NCBI GenBank assembly: GCA_049644325.1
Contig: JBARRR010000152.1
Span: 1-29,139 of the forward strand
Reading direction: 5' to 3'
DNA from: DASZHA01 sp049644325
GTDB taxonomy: Bacteria; Chloroflexota; Dormibacteria; DASZGP01
Length of the DNA stretch: 29,139 nt
Shown: positions 7,544 to 14,864 of the stretch, one piece after another
How the letters are laid out: the number at the start of each line of letters is the position of its first letter
How positions within the stretch are numbered: the stretch's first letter is position 1
The notes under the pieces: model-generated
What the model saw: the letters and a program-made list of their open reading frames with translations, nothing else
The model's database searches: none
Told to the model about the DNA's origin: nothing
Position numbers and translations under genes: made by a program

Positions 7544-8101
7544 ATGATCGACGACCTGCTGAAAGAGGCCGAAGTCAAGATGCAGAAGTCGATTGATGCG
7601 ATGCACCGAGAGCTCGCCACCGTCAGGACGGGCCGCGCCAGCCCAGCGCTGGTGGACCGGGTCCAGGTCGACTATTACGGCGCCCAGACCCCCCTTCAAC
7701 AGCTGGCCCAGGTGCACTCGCCCGAGCCCCGGCTGCTGGTGATCCAGCCCTACGATCGCAGCGCCATCGCCAACATCGAGCGGGCCCTGCAGAAGTCCGA
7801 GCTGGGGCTCAACCCGGCCAACGACGGCCAGGTCATCCGCATCCCCTTCCCGCCATTGACCGAGGAGCGCCGCAAGGAGCTGGTCAAGGTCGTCAAGCAC
7901 CGCGTCGAGGAGGCCCGGGTGGCGATTCGAAACATCCGGCGTGACGAGCAGCACGGGATCCAGGAGCTGGAGAAGGAAGGGCTGATCTCGCAGGACGACG
8001 CCAAGCGCGGCCAGGAGCAGCTCCAGAAGGTCACCGACAAGTTCATCCATGTTGCCGACGAGGACGGCCACAAGAAGGAAGCCGAGATCCTCGAGGTCTG
8101 A
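7544..8101 (+). CDS. frr: Ribosome recycling factor
   Basis: Splits post-termination ribosomes together with EF-G. The protein is 185 residues, the standard size. It shows the helical-domain signatures MQKSIDAMHRELATVRTGRASPALVD and DYYGAQTPLQQLAQV (beta domain), IRIPFPPLTEERRKELVK and VRNIRRDE-like AIRNIRRDEQHGIQEL, ending with the typical VTDKFIHVADE helix. It follows pyrH by 32 bases in the conserved translation cluster. The ATG at 7544 gives the usual N-terminus; an ATG at 7533 is out of frame. Confidence 0.97.
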   Translation: MIDDLLKEAEVKMQKSIDAMHRELATVRTGRASPALVDRVQVDYYGAQTPLQQLAQVHSPEPRLLVIQPYDRSAIANIERALQKSELGLNPANDGQVIRIPFPPLTEERRKELVKVVKHRVEEARVAIRNIRRDEQHGIQELEKEGLISQDDAKRGQEQLQKVTDKFIHVADEDGHKKEAEILEV

Positions 8102-8125
8102 ACCGGCGGGGGGTCGGGGTCAGCC

Positions 8126-8131
8126 GATAAT
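8126..8131 (+). promoter_or_regulatory. -10 hexamer GATAAT for uppS, leaderless type
   Basis: GATAAT matches five of six -10 consensus bases and ends nine bases before ATG 8141. There is no Shine-Dalgarno and no clear -35. The same hexamer occurs before relA and hisS. Confidence 0.5.
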
Positions 8132-8140
8132 TCAACGAGC

Positions 8141-8857
8141 ATGAGCGTCCCCACCCACGTCGCCATCATCATGGACGGCAACGGCCGCTGGGCCCGTCGC
8201 CGTCACCGACCACGCCTCGAGGGTCACCGCGCCGGCCTCAAGGCGATCCGCCGAGTGATGGAGGCATGCGACGACCTCGGCATCCCCATCCTCAGCCTCT
8301 ACGCCTTCTCCACCGAGAACTGGAGCCGGCCCCGGGCCGAGGTCCAGGGCCTGATGCGGCTCTTCTCCCAGACGCTCGACCGGGAGATCAACGAGCTCAA
8401 TGAGCGGGGCGTGCAGGTGCGTATCACGGGGCGCCGCACCGGGCTCAACCCCAGCCTGTTGGAAAAGATCGAGTGGGCGGAGGACCTCACCCGCCCCAAC
8501 CAGCGGCGAATCCTCAACCTGTTGATCAACTACGGCGGCCGCGCCGAGATCGTCGATGCCGCCCGCCGGGTGATGGCCAGCGGCGGGGACCCCGCCCGGA
8601 TCGACGAGTCCGATATCACCGCCGCCCTTTACAACCCCGACCTGCCAGAGCCCGAGCTGGTCATCCGCACTGCGGGCGAGCACCGCATCTCGAACTTCCT
8701 GATCTGGGAGACGGCGTACTCTGAGTTCTTCTTCTCGGAGACGCTCTGGCCGGACTTTGACCTCGCCGACGTCCGCCAGGCGCTCGACGCCTTCCAGGCC
8801 CGGGAGCGAAAATTCGGCGGCCTGGGGCAGGCCGCGGGAGCCGATGGCGTCGCCTGA
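8141..8857 (+). CDS. uppS: Undecaprenyl diphosphate synthase (cis-prenyltransferase)
   Basis: Condenses isopentenyl diphosphate onto farnesyl diphosphate in cis to make the lipid carrier for peptidoglycan and other wall polymers. The N-terminal HVAIIMDGNGRWAR contains the catalytic Asp12, with the GHRAGLKAIRRV and LYAFSTENWSRP motifs following. The C-terminal PELVIRTAGEHRISNFLIW and ETLWPDFD are signatures of the family. The 238 residues are normal. One variation is AGEHR where GGEHR/SGEQR is common, which is not expected to affect function. It feeds on the MEP pathway, two enzymes of which (dxr, ispG) lie downstream. Confidence 0.96.
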   Translation: MSVPTHVAIIMDGNGRWARRRHRPRLEGHRAGLKAIRRVMEACDDLGIPILSLYAFSTENWSRPRAEVQGLMRLFSQTLDREINELNERGVQVRITGRRTGLNPSLLEKIEWAEDLTRPNQRRILNLLINYGGRAEIVDAARRVMASGGDPARIDESDITAALYNPDLPEPELVIRTAGEHRISNFLIWETAYSEFFFSETLWPDFDLADVRQALDAFQARERKFGGLGQAAGADGVA

Positions 8858-9728
8858 CGCCGCCGCCGGAGCCCGCGTGCCCGTCCCGCGGTCGCCCAGC
8901 GCCATGCTGCTGCGAATCGCTGTGGCGGCGGTGCTGCTGGTCATGCTGCTGTCGGCGCTGGTCGCCGGCATCGTCTGGCTCTCCATCCTCATCGGCGCCC
9001 TGGTGATGGTGGGGACGGCGGAGTACTACCTGATCACGCGGCGGATGGGCCACGCGGCGGCGCCGTGGGTGCTCTTTCCGCTCACCCTGGTCCTGCTCTT
9101 CCGCTTTCACATTGACGGCGTCGCGCCCTGGGCGTTGCCGGCCGCGCTGTCGCTGGCGGTGGTGGTCGGCCTGGGCGGTTTCCTCTTCCTGAGGCAGCCA
9201 GGGAACTCGATGGTGCGCTGGGCCCTGGCTTTGGCCGGTGCCCTGTACCTGGGCTGGACCCTTGGCTTCTACTTCGCGCTCTACACGGCCCACGACCCCG
9301 ACCCCGGGCGCATCGGCTTCGCCTGGGTGGTGGCGCTGGCGGGGTCGACGATGATCGGCGATACCGTGGCCCTGCTCGTCGGCAGCCGGCTCGGGCGCCA
9401 TCGCTTCTTCCCCTCGATCAGCCCCAACAAGAGCGTGGAGGGTGCGGTCGGCGGCTTCATCGCCGCCACGATCGCGTTCGCGACGCTCTCGACCCTGGCC
9501 GACCTGCCGTTTGTCCACGGGCTGATCCTGGGCGCGCTGGTGGCCGTCGCCGCCCAGGCGGGCGACCTGATCGAGTCGCAGTTCAAGCGCAGCGCCGGCG
9601 TCAAGGACGCCAGCAACCTGCTCCCCGGTCACGGGGGGCTGCTGGATCGCATCGACAGCCTCGTCCTGATCCCGGGGGTTGCCTACTATTACCTGATCTT
9701 GGTCGTGCATCTCCGGCTGCCCCAGTGA
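8844..9728 (+). CDS. cdsA: Phosphatidate cytidylyltransferase
   Basis: Integral membrane enzyme that makes CDP-diacylglycerol from phosphatidate and CTP for phospholipid synthesis. The C-terminal CDS signature is intact (SQFKRSAGVKDASNLLPGHG then GGLLDRIDSL, about residues 243-272), preceded by GSRLGRHRFFPSISPNKSVEG. Six or more hydrophobic segments fill the chain. The frame stays open upstream to a TTG at 8757, but that would overlap uppS by about 100 bases. ATG 8844 overlaps uppS by 14 bases and gives 294 residues with a short polar N-terminus before the first membrane helix; ATG 8904 is a further alternative. The stop overlaps the GTG of dxr. Confidence 0.93.
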   Translation: MASPDAAAGARVPVPRSPSAMLLRIAVAAVLLVMLLSALVAGIVWLSILIGALVMVGTAEYYLITRRMGHAAAPWVLFPLTLVLLFRFHIDGVAPWALPAALSLAVVVGLGGFLFLRQPGNSMVRWALALAGALYLGWTLGFYFALYTAHDPDPGRIGFAWVVALAGSTMIGDTVALLVGSRLGRHRFFPSISPNKSVEGAVGGFIAATIAFATLSTLADLPFVHGLILGALVAVAAQAGDLIESQFKRSAGVKDASNLLPGHGGLLDRIDSLVLIPGVAYYYLILVVHLRLPQ

Positions 9729-10861
9729 ACTTTCGCAGCGTGGCGCTGTTGGGGGCAACAGGCTCCATCGGGCAGCAGGTCATCGACGTGGTCGAGGAGT
9801 TCCCCGATCGCCTCGACCTGGTCGCCGTCACCGCGGGCAGCGACGTCGCGGGACTGGCCAAGATTGTGATGCGGCATAACCAGACCTACGCCGCGGCGGC
9901 GGCCCTGCCCCCGGATCGGAGCAAGGCCCCCAAGGGCATCGAGATCGGCGAGGAGGCGGTGATGCGAGCCGCGACCCACCCCAAGGCCGACCTGGTGGTG
10001 GTGGCGATCAGCGGTGCGGCGTCGCTGCGGCCGACGCTGGCGGCGCTCGGCGCTGACAAGGACGTCGCCCTCGCCAGCAAGGAGGCGCTGGTGGTGGCGG
10101 GCGAGCTGGTGATGGCCCAGGCGCGGGAGAAGGGTCGCTGGATCCTGCCCATCGACAGCGAGCACTCTGCGATCTGGCAGTGCCGGTGGGGCGAAGACCT
10201 GACCACCATCAGCGGGATCACCCTGACCGGGTCGGGTGGCCCATTCCGTAAGCTGCCGCTGGACCGGCTGGCCGACGTCACCATCGACCAGGCGCTGAAG
10301 CACCCCACCTGGAAGATGGGGCCCAAGATTACGATCGACTCCGCGACGATGATGAACAAGGCGCTCGAGCTGATCGAGCTGCACCACCTCTTCGACATTC
10401 CCTACGACCAGATGAGGGTGGCGATCCACCCCCAGTCGATCGTCCACAGCATGGTCGAGTTCGTAGACGGAACCACCAAGGCCGTGCTCGGCTATCCCGA
10501 CATGCGGGTCCCGATCTCGATCACCCTCGGCTACCCGGAGCGCCTGTTCCGCCATCCCAAGTCCCTGCGCCTGGCGGACATCAAGAAGCTGGAGTTCGAG
10601 TCGCCCGATCCGCGCCGCTACCCCGCGATCGAGCTGGGCTTCGAGGCGGGCAAGAAGGGTAAAACGTATCCCGCGGTGCTGAATGCTGCCAATGAGGTGG
10701 CGGTCCGTCTGTTCCTCGACGGCCGGCTGCCGTTCGACCAGATCGTCCCCTCGGTAGCTGATGCCCTCGAGGCCCACGACGCGGTGCCGGCGGACTCGGT
10801 CGAGACCCTGCTGGAGGCTGACGCCTGGGCGCGGAACAGGGTGGGGGCGCTCGCGGTTTAA
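9725..10861 (+). CDS. dxr: 1-deoxy-D-xylulose 5-phosphate reductoisomerase
   Basis: Second enzyme of the MEP isoprenoid pathway: NADPH-dependent conversion of DXP to MEP, cytoplasmic. The N-terminal nucleotide-binding motif LLGATGSIGQQ (residues 8-18), the ALASKEALVVAGE motif, the metal-binding PIDSEHSAIWQ, the substrate loop GSGGPFRKL and HPTWKMGPKITIDSATMMNK are all present, followed by the C-terminal helical domain. The 378 residues are normal. GTG 9725 overlaps the cdsA stop by four bases (GTGA), which implies translational coupling. It sits beside ispG of the same pathway, with rseP between them. Confidence 0.97.
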   Translation: MNFRSVALLGATGSIGQQVIDVVEEFPDRLDLVAVTAGSDVAGLAKIVMRHNQTYAAAAALPPDRSKAPKGIEIGEEAVMRAATHPKADLVVVAISGAASLRPTLAALGADKDVALASKEALVVAGELVMAQAREKGRWILPIDSEHSAIWQCRWGEDLTTISGITLTGSGGPFRKLPLDRLADVTIDQALKHPTWKMGPKITIDSATMMNKALELIELHHLFDIPYDQMRVAIHPQSIVHSMVEFVDGTTKAVLGYPDMRVPISITLGYPERLFRHPKSLRLADIKKLEFESPDPRRYPAIELGFEAGKKGKTYPAVLNAANEVAVRLFLDGRLPFDQIVPSVADALEAHDAVPADSVETLLEADAWARNRVGALAV

Positions 10862-10882
10862 CCCCGTGAAGTCCAGGAATAC

Positions 10883-11941
10883 GTGAACCCGCTTGTGGTC
10901 GTCCTTGCCGTGGTCGTGGTTTTTGGCATGCTCGTGACCATCCATGAGATGGGCCACCTGCTGGTGGCCAAGCTGATGGGCGTCAAGGTGCTGGAGTTCA
11001 GCGTCGGCTTCGGCCCCGCCCTGGCCAAGACCCAGCGGGGCGAGACCACCTACGGGATCAGGATCATCCCGCTCGGGGGCTACGTGAAGCTCGCCGGCAT
11101 GGACGACGGCGAGACCGGGCCCCGCAGCTTCAACGCCAAGCCCGTCTGGCGCCGGATCCTGATCATCGCCGCCGGGTCGGTGACCAACCTGCTGCTGCCC
11201 TTCTTCATCTTCTTCTTCGCCTTTGTCGGCACCGCGGGCCCACCACTGCAGGTTCGAAGCGTGTCGGCGGGCTTCCCAGCCGAGGCGGCCGGCCTGCAGC
11301 CGGGCGACAAGGTCCTGGCCGTCAACGACAAGCCCGTAACCGTCGGTGACGAGTTCCGGAGCATCGTCAACGGCTCGGGTGGGCAGCCGGTGAAGATACG
11401 GATCCAGCGCGACAGCCAGGCTCCCCGGGATATCACCGTCACGCCCCGGAGCGTCGACGGTCGCTACGTGATCGGCATCGTGCCGACCGGCTCATTCGAC
11501 ATCGTGACGGGGGCCTCGGACAGCGTCAAAGAGTGGTTCGGGCAGCTGAGCGCCATCGGCAGCGGGTTCGTGGCCCTGGTCCGGGGCCAGATCCCGGGCG
11601 GGATCGCCGGGAAGTGCGGGCCGTCAGGCCCGGTTGGGATCGTCCGCGCCACCGGTGAGGCCGCCCAAGCCGGGGTCGTACCCCTGGCCGTGTTCGCAGG
11701 GTTCCTCTCCCTGAACCTCGGTATCCTCAACTTGATGCCGATTCCAGCCCTCGATGGCGGCCGTCTCTTCTTCCTCCTCATCGAAGCGGTTCGGCGCCGG
11801 CCAATCAACCCGCTGCGGGAGCAGATGGTCCACCAGGCCGGTCTGGTGGTCCTCCTGGGACTGATCCTGGTGATCAGCTTCAACGACATCGCCCGCCTCG
11901 GCCAGTCCTTCTCCGACCTGGTCACGAGCTGCAGCGGATGA
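10883..11941 (+). CDS. rseP: Site-2 intramembrane metalloprotease, RseP/RasP family
   Basis: Membrane zinc protease that cuts transmembrane regulators such as anti-sigma factors and cleared signal peptides. The first membrane helix carries the zinc motif HEMGH (His21, Glu22, His25), followed by EFSVGFGP. A single PDZ domain lies at about residues 120-200 (GLQPGDKVLAVNDKPV). The third ligand motif NLMPIPALDGGR is in the C-terminal helical part, and another helix (LVVLLGLILVISF) ends the protein. The 352 residues and the one-PDZ layout are as in Gram-positive-type members. The GTG start is 21 bases after dxr. Its target is unknown; no conventional transmembrane anti-sigma factor is visible in this window. 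Confidence 0.95.
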   Translation: MNPLVVVLAVVVVFGMLVTIHEMGHLLVAKLMGVKVLEFSVGFGPALAKTQRGETTYGIRIIPLGGYVKLAGMDDGETGPRSFNAKPVWRRILIIAAGSVTNLLLPFFIFFFAFVGTAGPPLQVRSVSAGFPAEAAGLQPGDKVLAVNDKPVTVGDEFRSIVNGSGGQPVKIRIQRDSQAPRDITVTPRSVDGRYVIGIVPTGSFDIVTGASDSVKEWFGQLSAIGSGFVALVRGQIPGGIAGKCGPSGPVGIVRATGEAAQAGVVPLAVFAGFLSLNLGILNLMPIPALDGGRLFFLLIEAVRRRPINPLREQMVHQAGLVVLLGLILVISFNDIARLGQSFSDLVTSCSG

Positions 11942-13251
11942 CCCCGGAACAGCTGCCTGTGATCGGCACGGTGCCCGCGTCAGGAGAGGAGCACCAGGTT
12001 GGTGAGGTGATGGCCATAACCGGCCTGATCCCTCGGCGTAAGACCGCGCCGGTGCGGGTCGGCGACGTGATCATCGGCGGGGCGGCGCCGATCGCGGTGC
12101 AGTCGATGACCAAGACCGACACCCGTGACGTCGCCGGCACCGTTGACCAGATCGCTCGAATGGCGGATGCCGGCGCCGACGTCGTCCGCGTCACGTGCAA
12201 CAACCGCGAGGCCGGCCAGGCGATGGTCGAAATCGTGAAGCGCAGCCGGCTGCCGATCATCGCTGACATTCATTTCGATCACCGCCTGGCGCTGGCCGCG
12301 CTGGACGCGGGGGTTCATGGCCTGCGCCTCAACCCGGGGAACATCCGCGACCGCGACAAGGTGGTGGAGGTCGTCACCGGCGCCAAGGAACGGGGCATCA
12401 GCATCCGCATCGGTGTCAACTCCGGCTCCCTGCCGCCCGACGAGATGACCGGGGCGGGCTACTCCGGCCGCGAGGCGGTGGAGAAGCGAGAGGCGGTAGA
12501 TGCCGCCGCCCACGCCCAGGAGCTGGTCGGACAGGGCGAGGATGGCCTCGAGGACCTGATGCAGGTCGAGACGGCCCCGCCGCGACCGCCCGAGGAGACG
12601 TCCGAGCGCATGGTCCGGGCCGCCCTGGGCCACATCAAGATCCTGGAATCGTGCGACTTCGGTATGGGCATGATCAAGGTCAGCCTCAAGGCGTCGGATG
12701 TGCCCACCACGCTGCTTGCCAACCGGAAGTTCGCCGCCCTCAGCAACCCATACCCACTACACCTCGGCCTCACCGAGGCCGGCCCCCCGCCGGCGGGGAC
12801 GGTGAAGAGCGCGGTGGCGCTGGGTACGCTGCTCCAAGAGGGGATCGGCGACACCGTCCGAGTCAGTCTCACCGCCGACCCACTCGACGAGATCATCGCC
12901 GCCAAGGAGATCATCAAGGCGCTGTCGGCCAACCCCCTCGGTCCCAACCTGGTCGCCTGTCCCACCTGTGGCCGGCTGGAGATCGACCTCTTCAAGATGA
13001 CCAAGGAGATCGAGCCGTACATGGCCAAGATCAAGCGCTCGATCACCGTTTCGGTGATGGGCTGCGTCGTCAACGGCCCTGGTGAGGGCGCCCATGCCGA
13101 CATCGGTATCGCCGGCGGCAAGGGACGCGGCATCCTCTACAAGAAGGGCCAGGTGGTTCGATCAATGGACGAGGCCGAGCTGCTGCCGGCGATCATCGCC
13201 GAGCTGGAGAAGATCGCGGCCGAGGACGAGGCGGCTGGCGTCAAGCCCTAG
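11938..13251 (+). CDS. ispG: 4-hydroxy-3-methylbut-2-enyl diphosphate synthase (IspG/GcpE) with an insertion
   Basis: Iron-sulfur enzyme of the MEP pathway converting ME-cPP to HMBPP. The TIM-barrel start is seen in APIAVQSMTKTDTRD and the middle in DIHFDHRLALAAL and GLRLNPGNI. The [4Fe-4S] ligands are Cys341 and Cys344 (ACPTCGRLE), Cys376 and Glu383 (GCVVNGPGE). The 437 residues exceed the roughly 370-390 typical of the compact form. Roughly 40 extra residues, charged and Ala/Glu-rich, lie between IGVNSGSL (about 165) and the SERMVRAALGH helix (about 222). ATG 11938 overlaps the rseP stop (ATGA); ATG 12010 is an in-frame alternative closer to the conserved core. Confidence 0.95.
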   Translation: MTPEQLPVIGTVPASGEEHQVGEVMAITGLIPRRKTAPVRVGDVIIGGAAPIAVQSMTKTDTRDVAGTVDQIARMADAGADVVRVTCNNREAGQAMVEIVKRSRLPIIADIHFDHRLALAALDAGVHGLRLNPGNIRDRDKVVEVVTGAKERGISIRIGVNSGSLPPDEMTGAGYSGREAVEKREAVDAAAHAQELVGQGEDGLEDLMQVETAPPRPPEETSERMVRAALGHIKILESCDFGMGMIKVSLKASDVPTTLLANRKFAALSNPYPLHLGLTEAGPPPAGTVKSAVALGTLLQEGIGDTVRVSLTADPLDEIIAAKEIIKALSANPLGPNLVACPTCGRLEIDLFKMTKEIEPYMAKIKRSITVSVMGCVVNGPGEGAHADIGIAGGKGRGILYKKGQVVRSMDEAELLPAIIAELEKIAAEDEAAGVKP

Positions 13252-13283
13252 CGCTCGACCTGGTCGGGTCGTGATCAGGCGCG

Positions 13284-13291
13284 GATAAGCT
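13284..13291 (+). promoter_or_regulatory. -10 region GATAAGCT for proS, leaderless type
   Basis: GATAAG (13284-13289) or TAAGCT (13286-13291, TANNNT) lies eight to ten bases before ATG 13300. No Shine-Dalgarno is present in the 48-base gap after ispG. Confidence 0.4.
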
Positions 13292-13299
13292 TTGCCACC

Positions 13300-14814
13300 A
13301 TGAGCGCGGACGCCACCGACAGCGGGACTGAGGCCGACGAAGAGAAACCCCAGCCCGAGTACGTCGAGCACATCACCAAGAAGTCGGTCGACTTCAACCA
13401 GTGGTACATCGACGTGGTGCGCAAGGCGGAGCTGGCGGACTACACCCCGATCAAGGGCTGCATGGTCATACGCCCGTACGGCTTTGCCCTCTGGGAGAAC
13501 GTGCGGGACGCCCTCGACGACATGATCAAGGCGACCGGGCACCAGAACATGTACTTCCCCCTGTTCATCCCCGAGAGCTACCTTCTCAAGGAGGCCGAGC
13601 ACGTCGAGGGCTTCGCCCCGGAGGTCGCCTGGGTCACCCGCGGCGGCAATCGCGAGCTCGAGGAGCCGCTGGCGATTCGCCCCACCAGCGAGGCGATCAT
13701 TGGGCCGCTGTACAAGAACTGGATTCGCAGCCACCGCGACCTGCCGGTGCTGATCAACCAGTGGGCCAACGTCGTCCGTTGGGAGATGCGCACGCGACTC
13801 TTCCTGCGCACCACCGAGTTCCTCTGGCAGGAGGGCCACACCTTCCACGCCTCATCGGAGGAGGCCGAGGCCGAGGTCGACAAGATGCTCGACTGCTACC
13901 GCGCGCTCTCCGAGGAGTGGTGCGCCATGCCCGTGCTCGTCGGGCGCAAGACCGACGCCGAGAAATTCGCGGGCGCCGACTACACGCTGTCGATCGAGGC
14001 GCTGATGTCGGACGGCAAAGCCCTGCAGGCGGGGACCAGTCACCACCTGGGACAGAACTTCACCAGGGCCTACGACATCACCTTCGCCGACCGCGAGAAC
14101 CAGCGGCAGTATCCCCACGGCACCAGCTGGGGCCTGTCGACCCGGATCATCGGCGGCATCATCATGGCCCACGGCGATGACGCCGGGCTGATCCTGCCGC
14201 CACGGGTCGCGCCGATCCAGGTGGTGGTGGTGCCGATCTACCGCGGCGACGAGCAGCGCGGCGCGGTGATGTCAGCCATCGATGAGCTTCGGGCGGAGGT
14301 GGCGCACGAGGCGCGGCACGGCGGCGGGCCGGTTCGGCTCCACGTGGACGATCGCGACGAGAAGCCCGGGTTCAAGTACAACGACTGGGAGCTGCGCGGG
14401 GTGCCGCTGCGGGTGGAGCTGGGACCGCGCGACCTCGAGGCAGGTAAGGCGGTGGTGGTGGATCGGCTGGACCGCAGCAAGGTGGAGGTGCCGCTGGCCG
14501 ACCTACCCGGGCGGCTGGTCGAGCTGCTGGAGGCCTTCCAGGACCGCCTTTACCGGCGCGCGCTGGAGATCCGCGAGTCCTTCACGGTCGAGGTCGCCAG
14601 CCGGGCCGAGCTCGAGGCGGCCTTCGCCGGGGGTAGGAACTCGCTGGCCCACGGGCCGTGGTCTGGCGATCCTGGGTGCGAGGCCGAGATCAAGGACGCC
14701 ACCCGAGGGGTCACGATCCGCACGATCTCCGATGAGCCGGTGCCGTCGGGGGCTGGCTGCGCCTGGTGCGGACGTCCAGCGCAGCGCATGGTGTATTGGG
14801 CGAGGGCCTACTGA
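13300..14814 (+). CDS. proS: Prolyl-tRNA synthetase, eukaryote/archaeal type
   Basis: Charges tRNA-Pro with proline. It is the short form without the bacterial editing insertion: HITKKSVDFNQWYIDVVRKA at the start, motif 2 RWEMRTRLFLRTTEFLW, GHTFHAS, GTSHHLGQNF and motif 3 GTSWGLSTRIIGGIIMAHG. A C-terminal zinc-like domain has GDPGCE and CAWCG, and the chain ends in the diagnostic YWARAY with a terminal tyrosine. This class occurs in Archaea, eukaryotes and a subset of bacteria such as Thermus and mycoplasmas. The 504 residues fit it. The first about 20 residues are an acidic extension. The conserved place after ispG is the slot often held by the bacterial-type proS. Confidence 0.96.
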   Translation: MSADATDSGTEADEEKPQPEYVEHITKKSVDFNQWYIDVVRKAELADYTPIKGCMVIRPYGFALWENVRDALDDMIKATGHQNMYFPLFIPESYLLKEAEHVEGFAPEVAWVTRGGNRELEEPLAIRPTSEAIIGPLYKNWIRSHRDLPVLINQWANVVRWEMRTRLFLRTTEFLWQEGHTFHASSEEAEAEVDKMLDCYRALSEEWCAMPVLVGRKTDAEKFAGADYTLSIEALMSDGKALQAGTSHHLGQNFTRAYDITFADRENQRQYPHGTSWGLSTRIIGGIIMAHGDDAGLILPPRVAPIQVVVVPIYRGDEQRGAVMSAIDELRAEVAHEARHGGGPVRLHVDDRDEKPGFKYNDWELRGVPLRVELGPRDLEAGKAVVVDRLDRSKVEVPLADLPGRLVELLEAFQDRLYRRALEIRESFTVEVASRAELEAAFAGGRNSLAHGPWSGDPGCEAEIKDATRGVTIRTISDEPVPSGAGCAWCGRPAQRMVYWARAY

Positions 14815-14852
14815 CCAAGCGTCGCGGAGGCTGACCCGGCACCAAAGCCGCC

Positions 14853-14858
14853 GATAAT
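14853..14858 (+). promoter_or_regulatory. -10 hexamer GATAAT for relA, leaderless type
   Basis: GATAAT ends six bases before ATG 14865, so position +7 from the hexamer is the A of the start codon. A CTGACC at 14831-14836, 16 bases upstream, is a fair -35 candidate. No Shine-Dalgarno is present. Confidence 0.6.
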
Positions 14859-14864
14859 TCACGC

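Noticed and set aside
8757..8843. Upstream extension of cdsA to a TTG
   Set aside because: It would overlap conserved uppS coding sequence by about 100 bases, and ATG 8844 gives a normal N-terminus.
13252..13299. CGACC...GGTCG repeats between ispG and proS as a terminator
   Set aside because: Stems are four to five bases with competing pairings, and no T-run follows.
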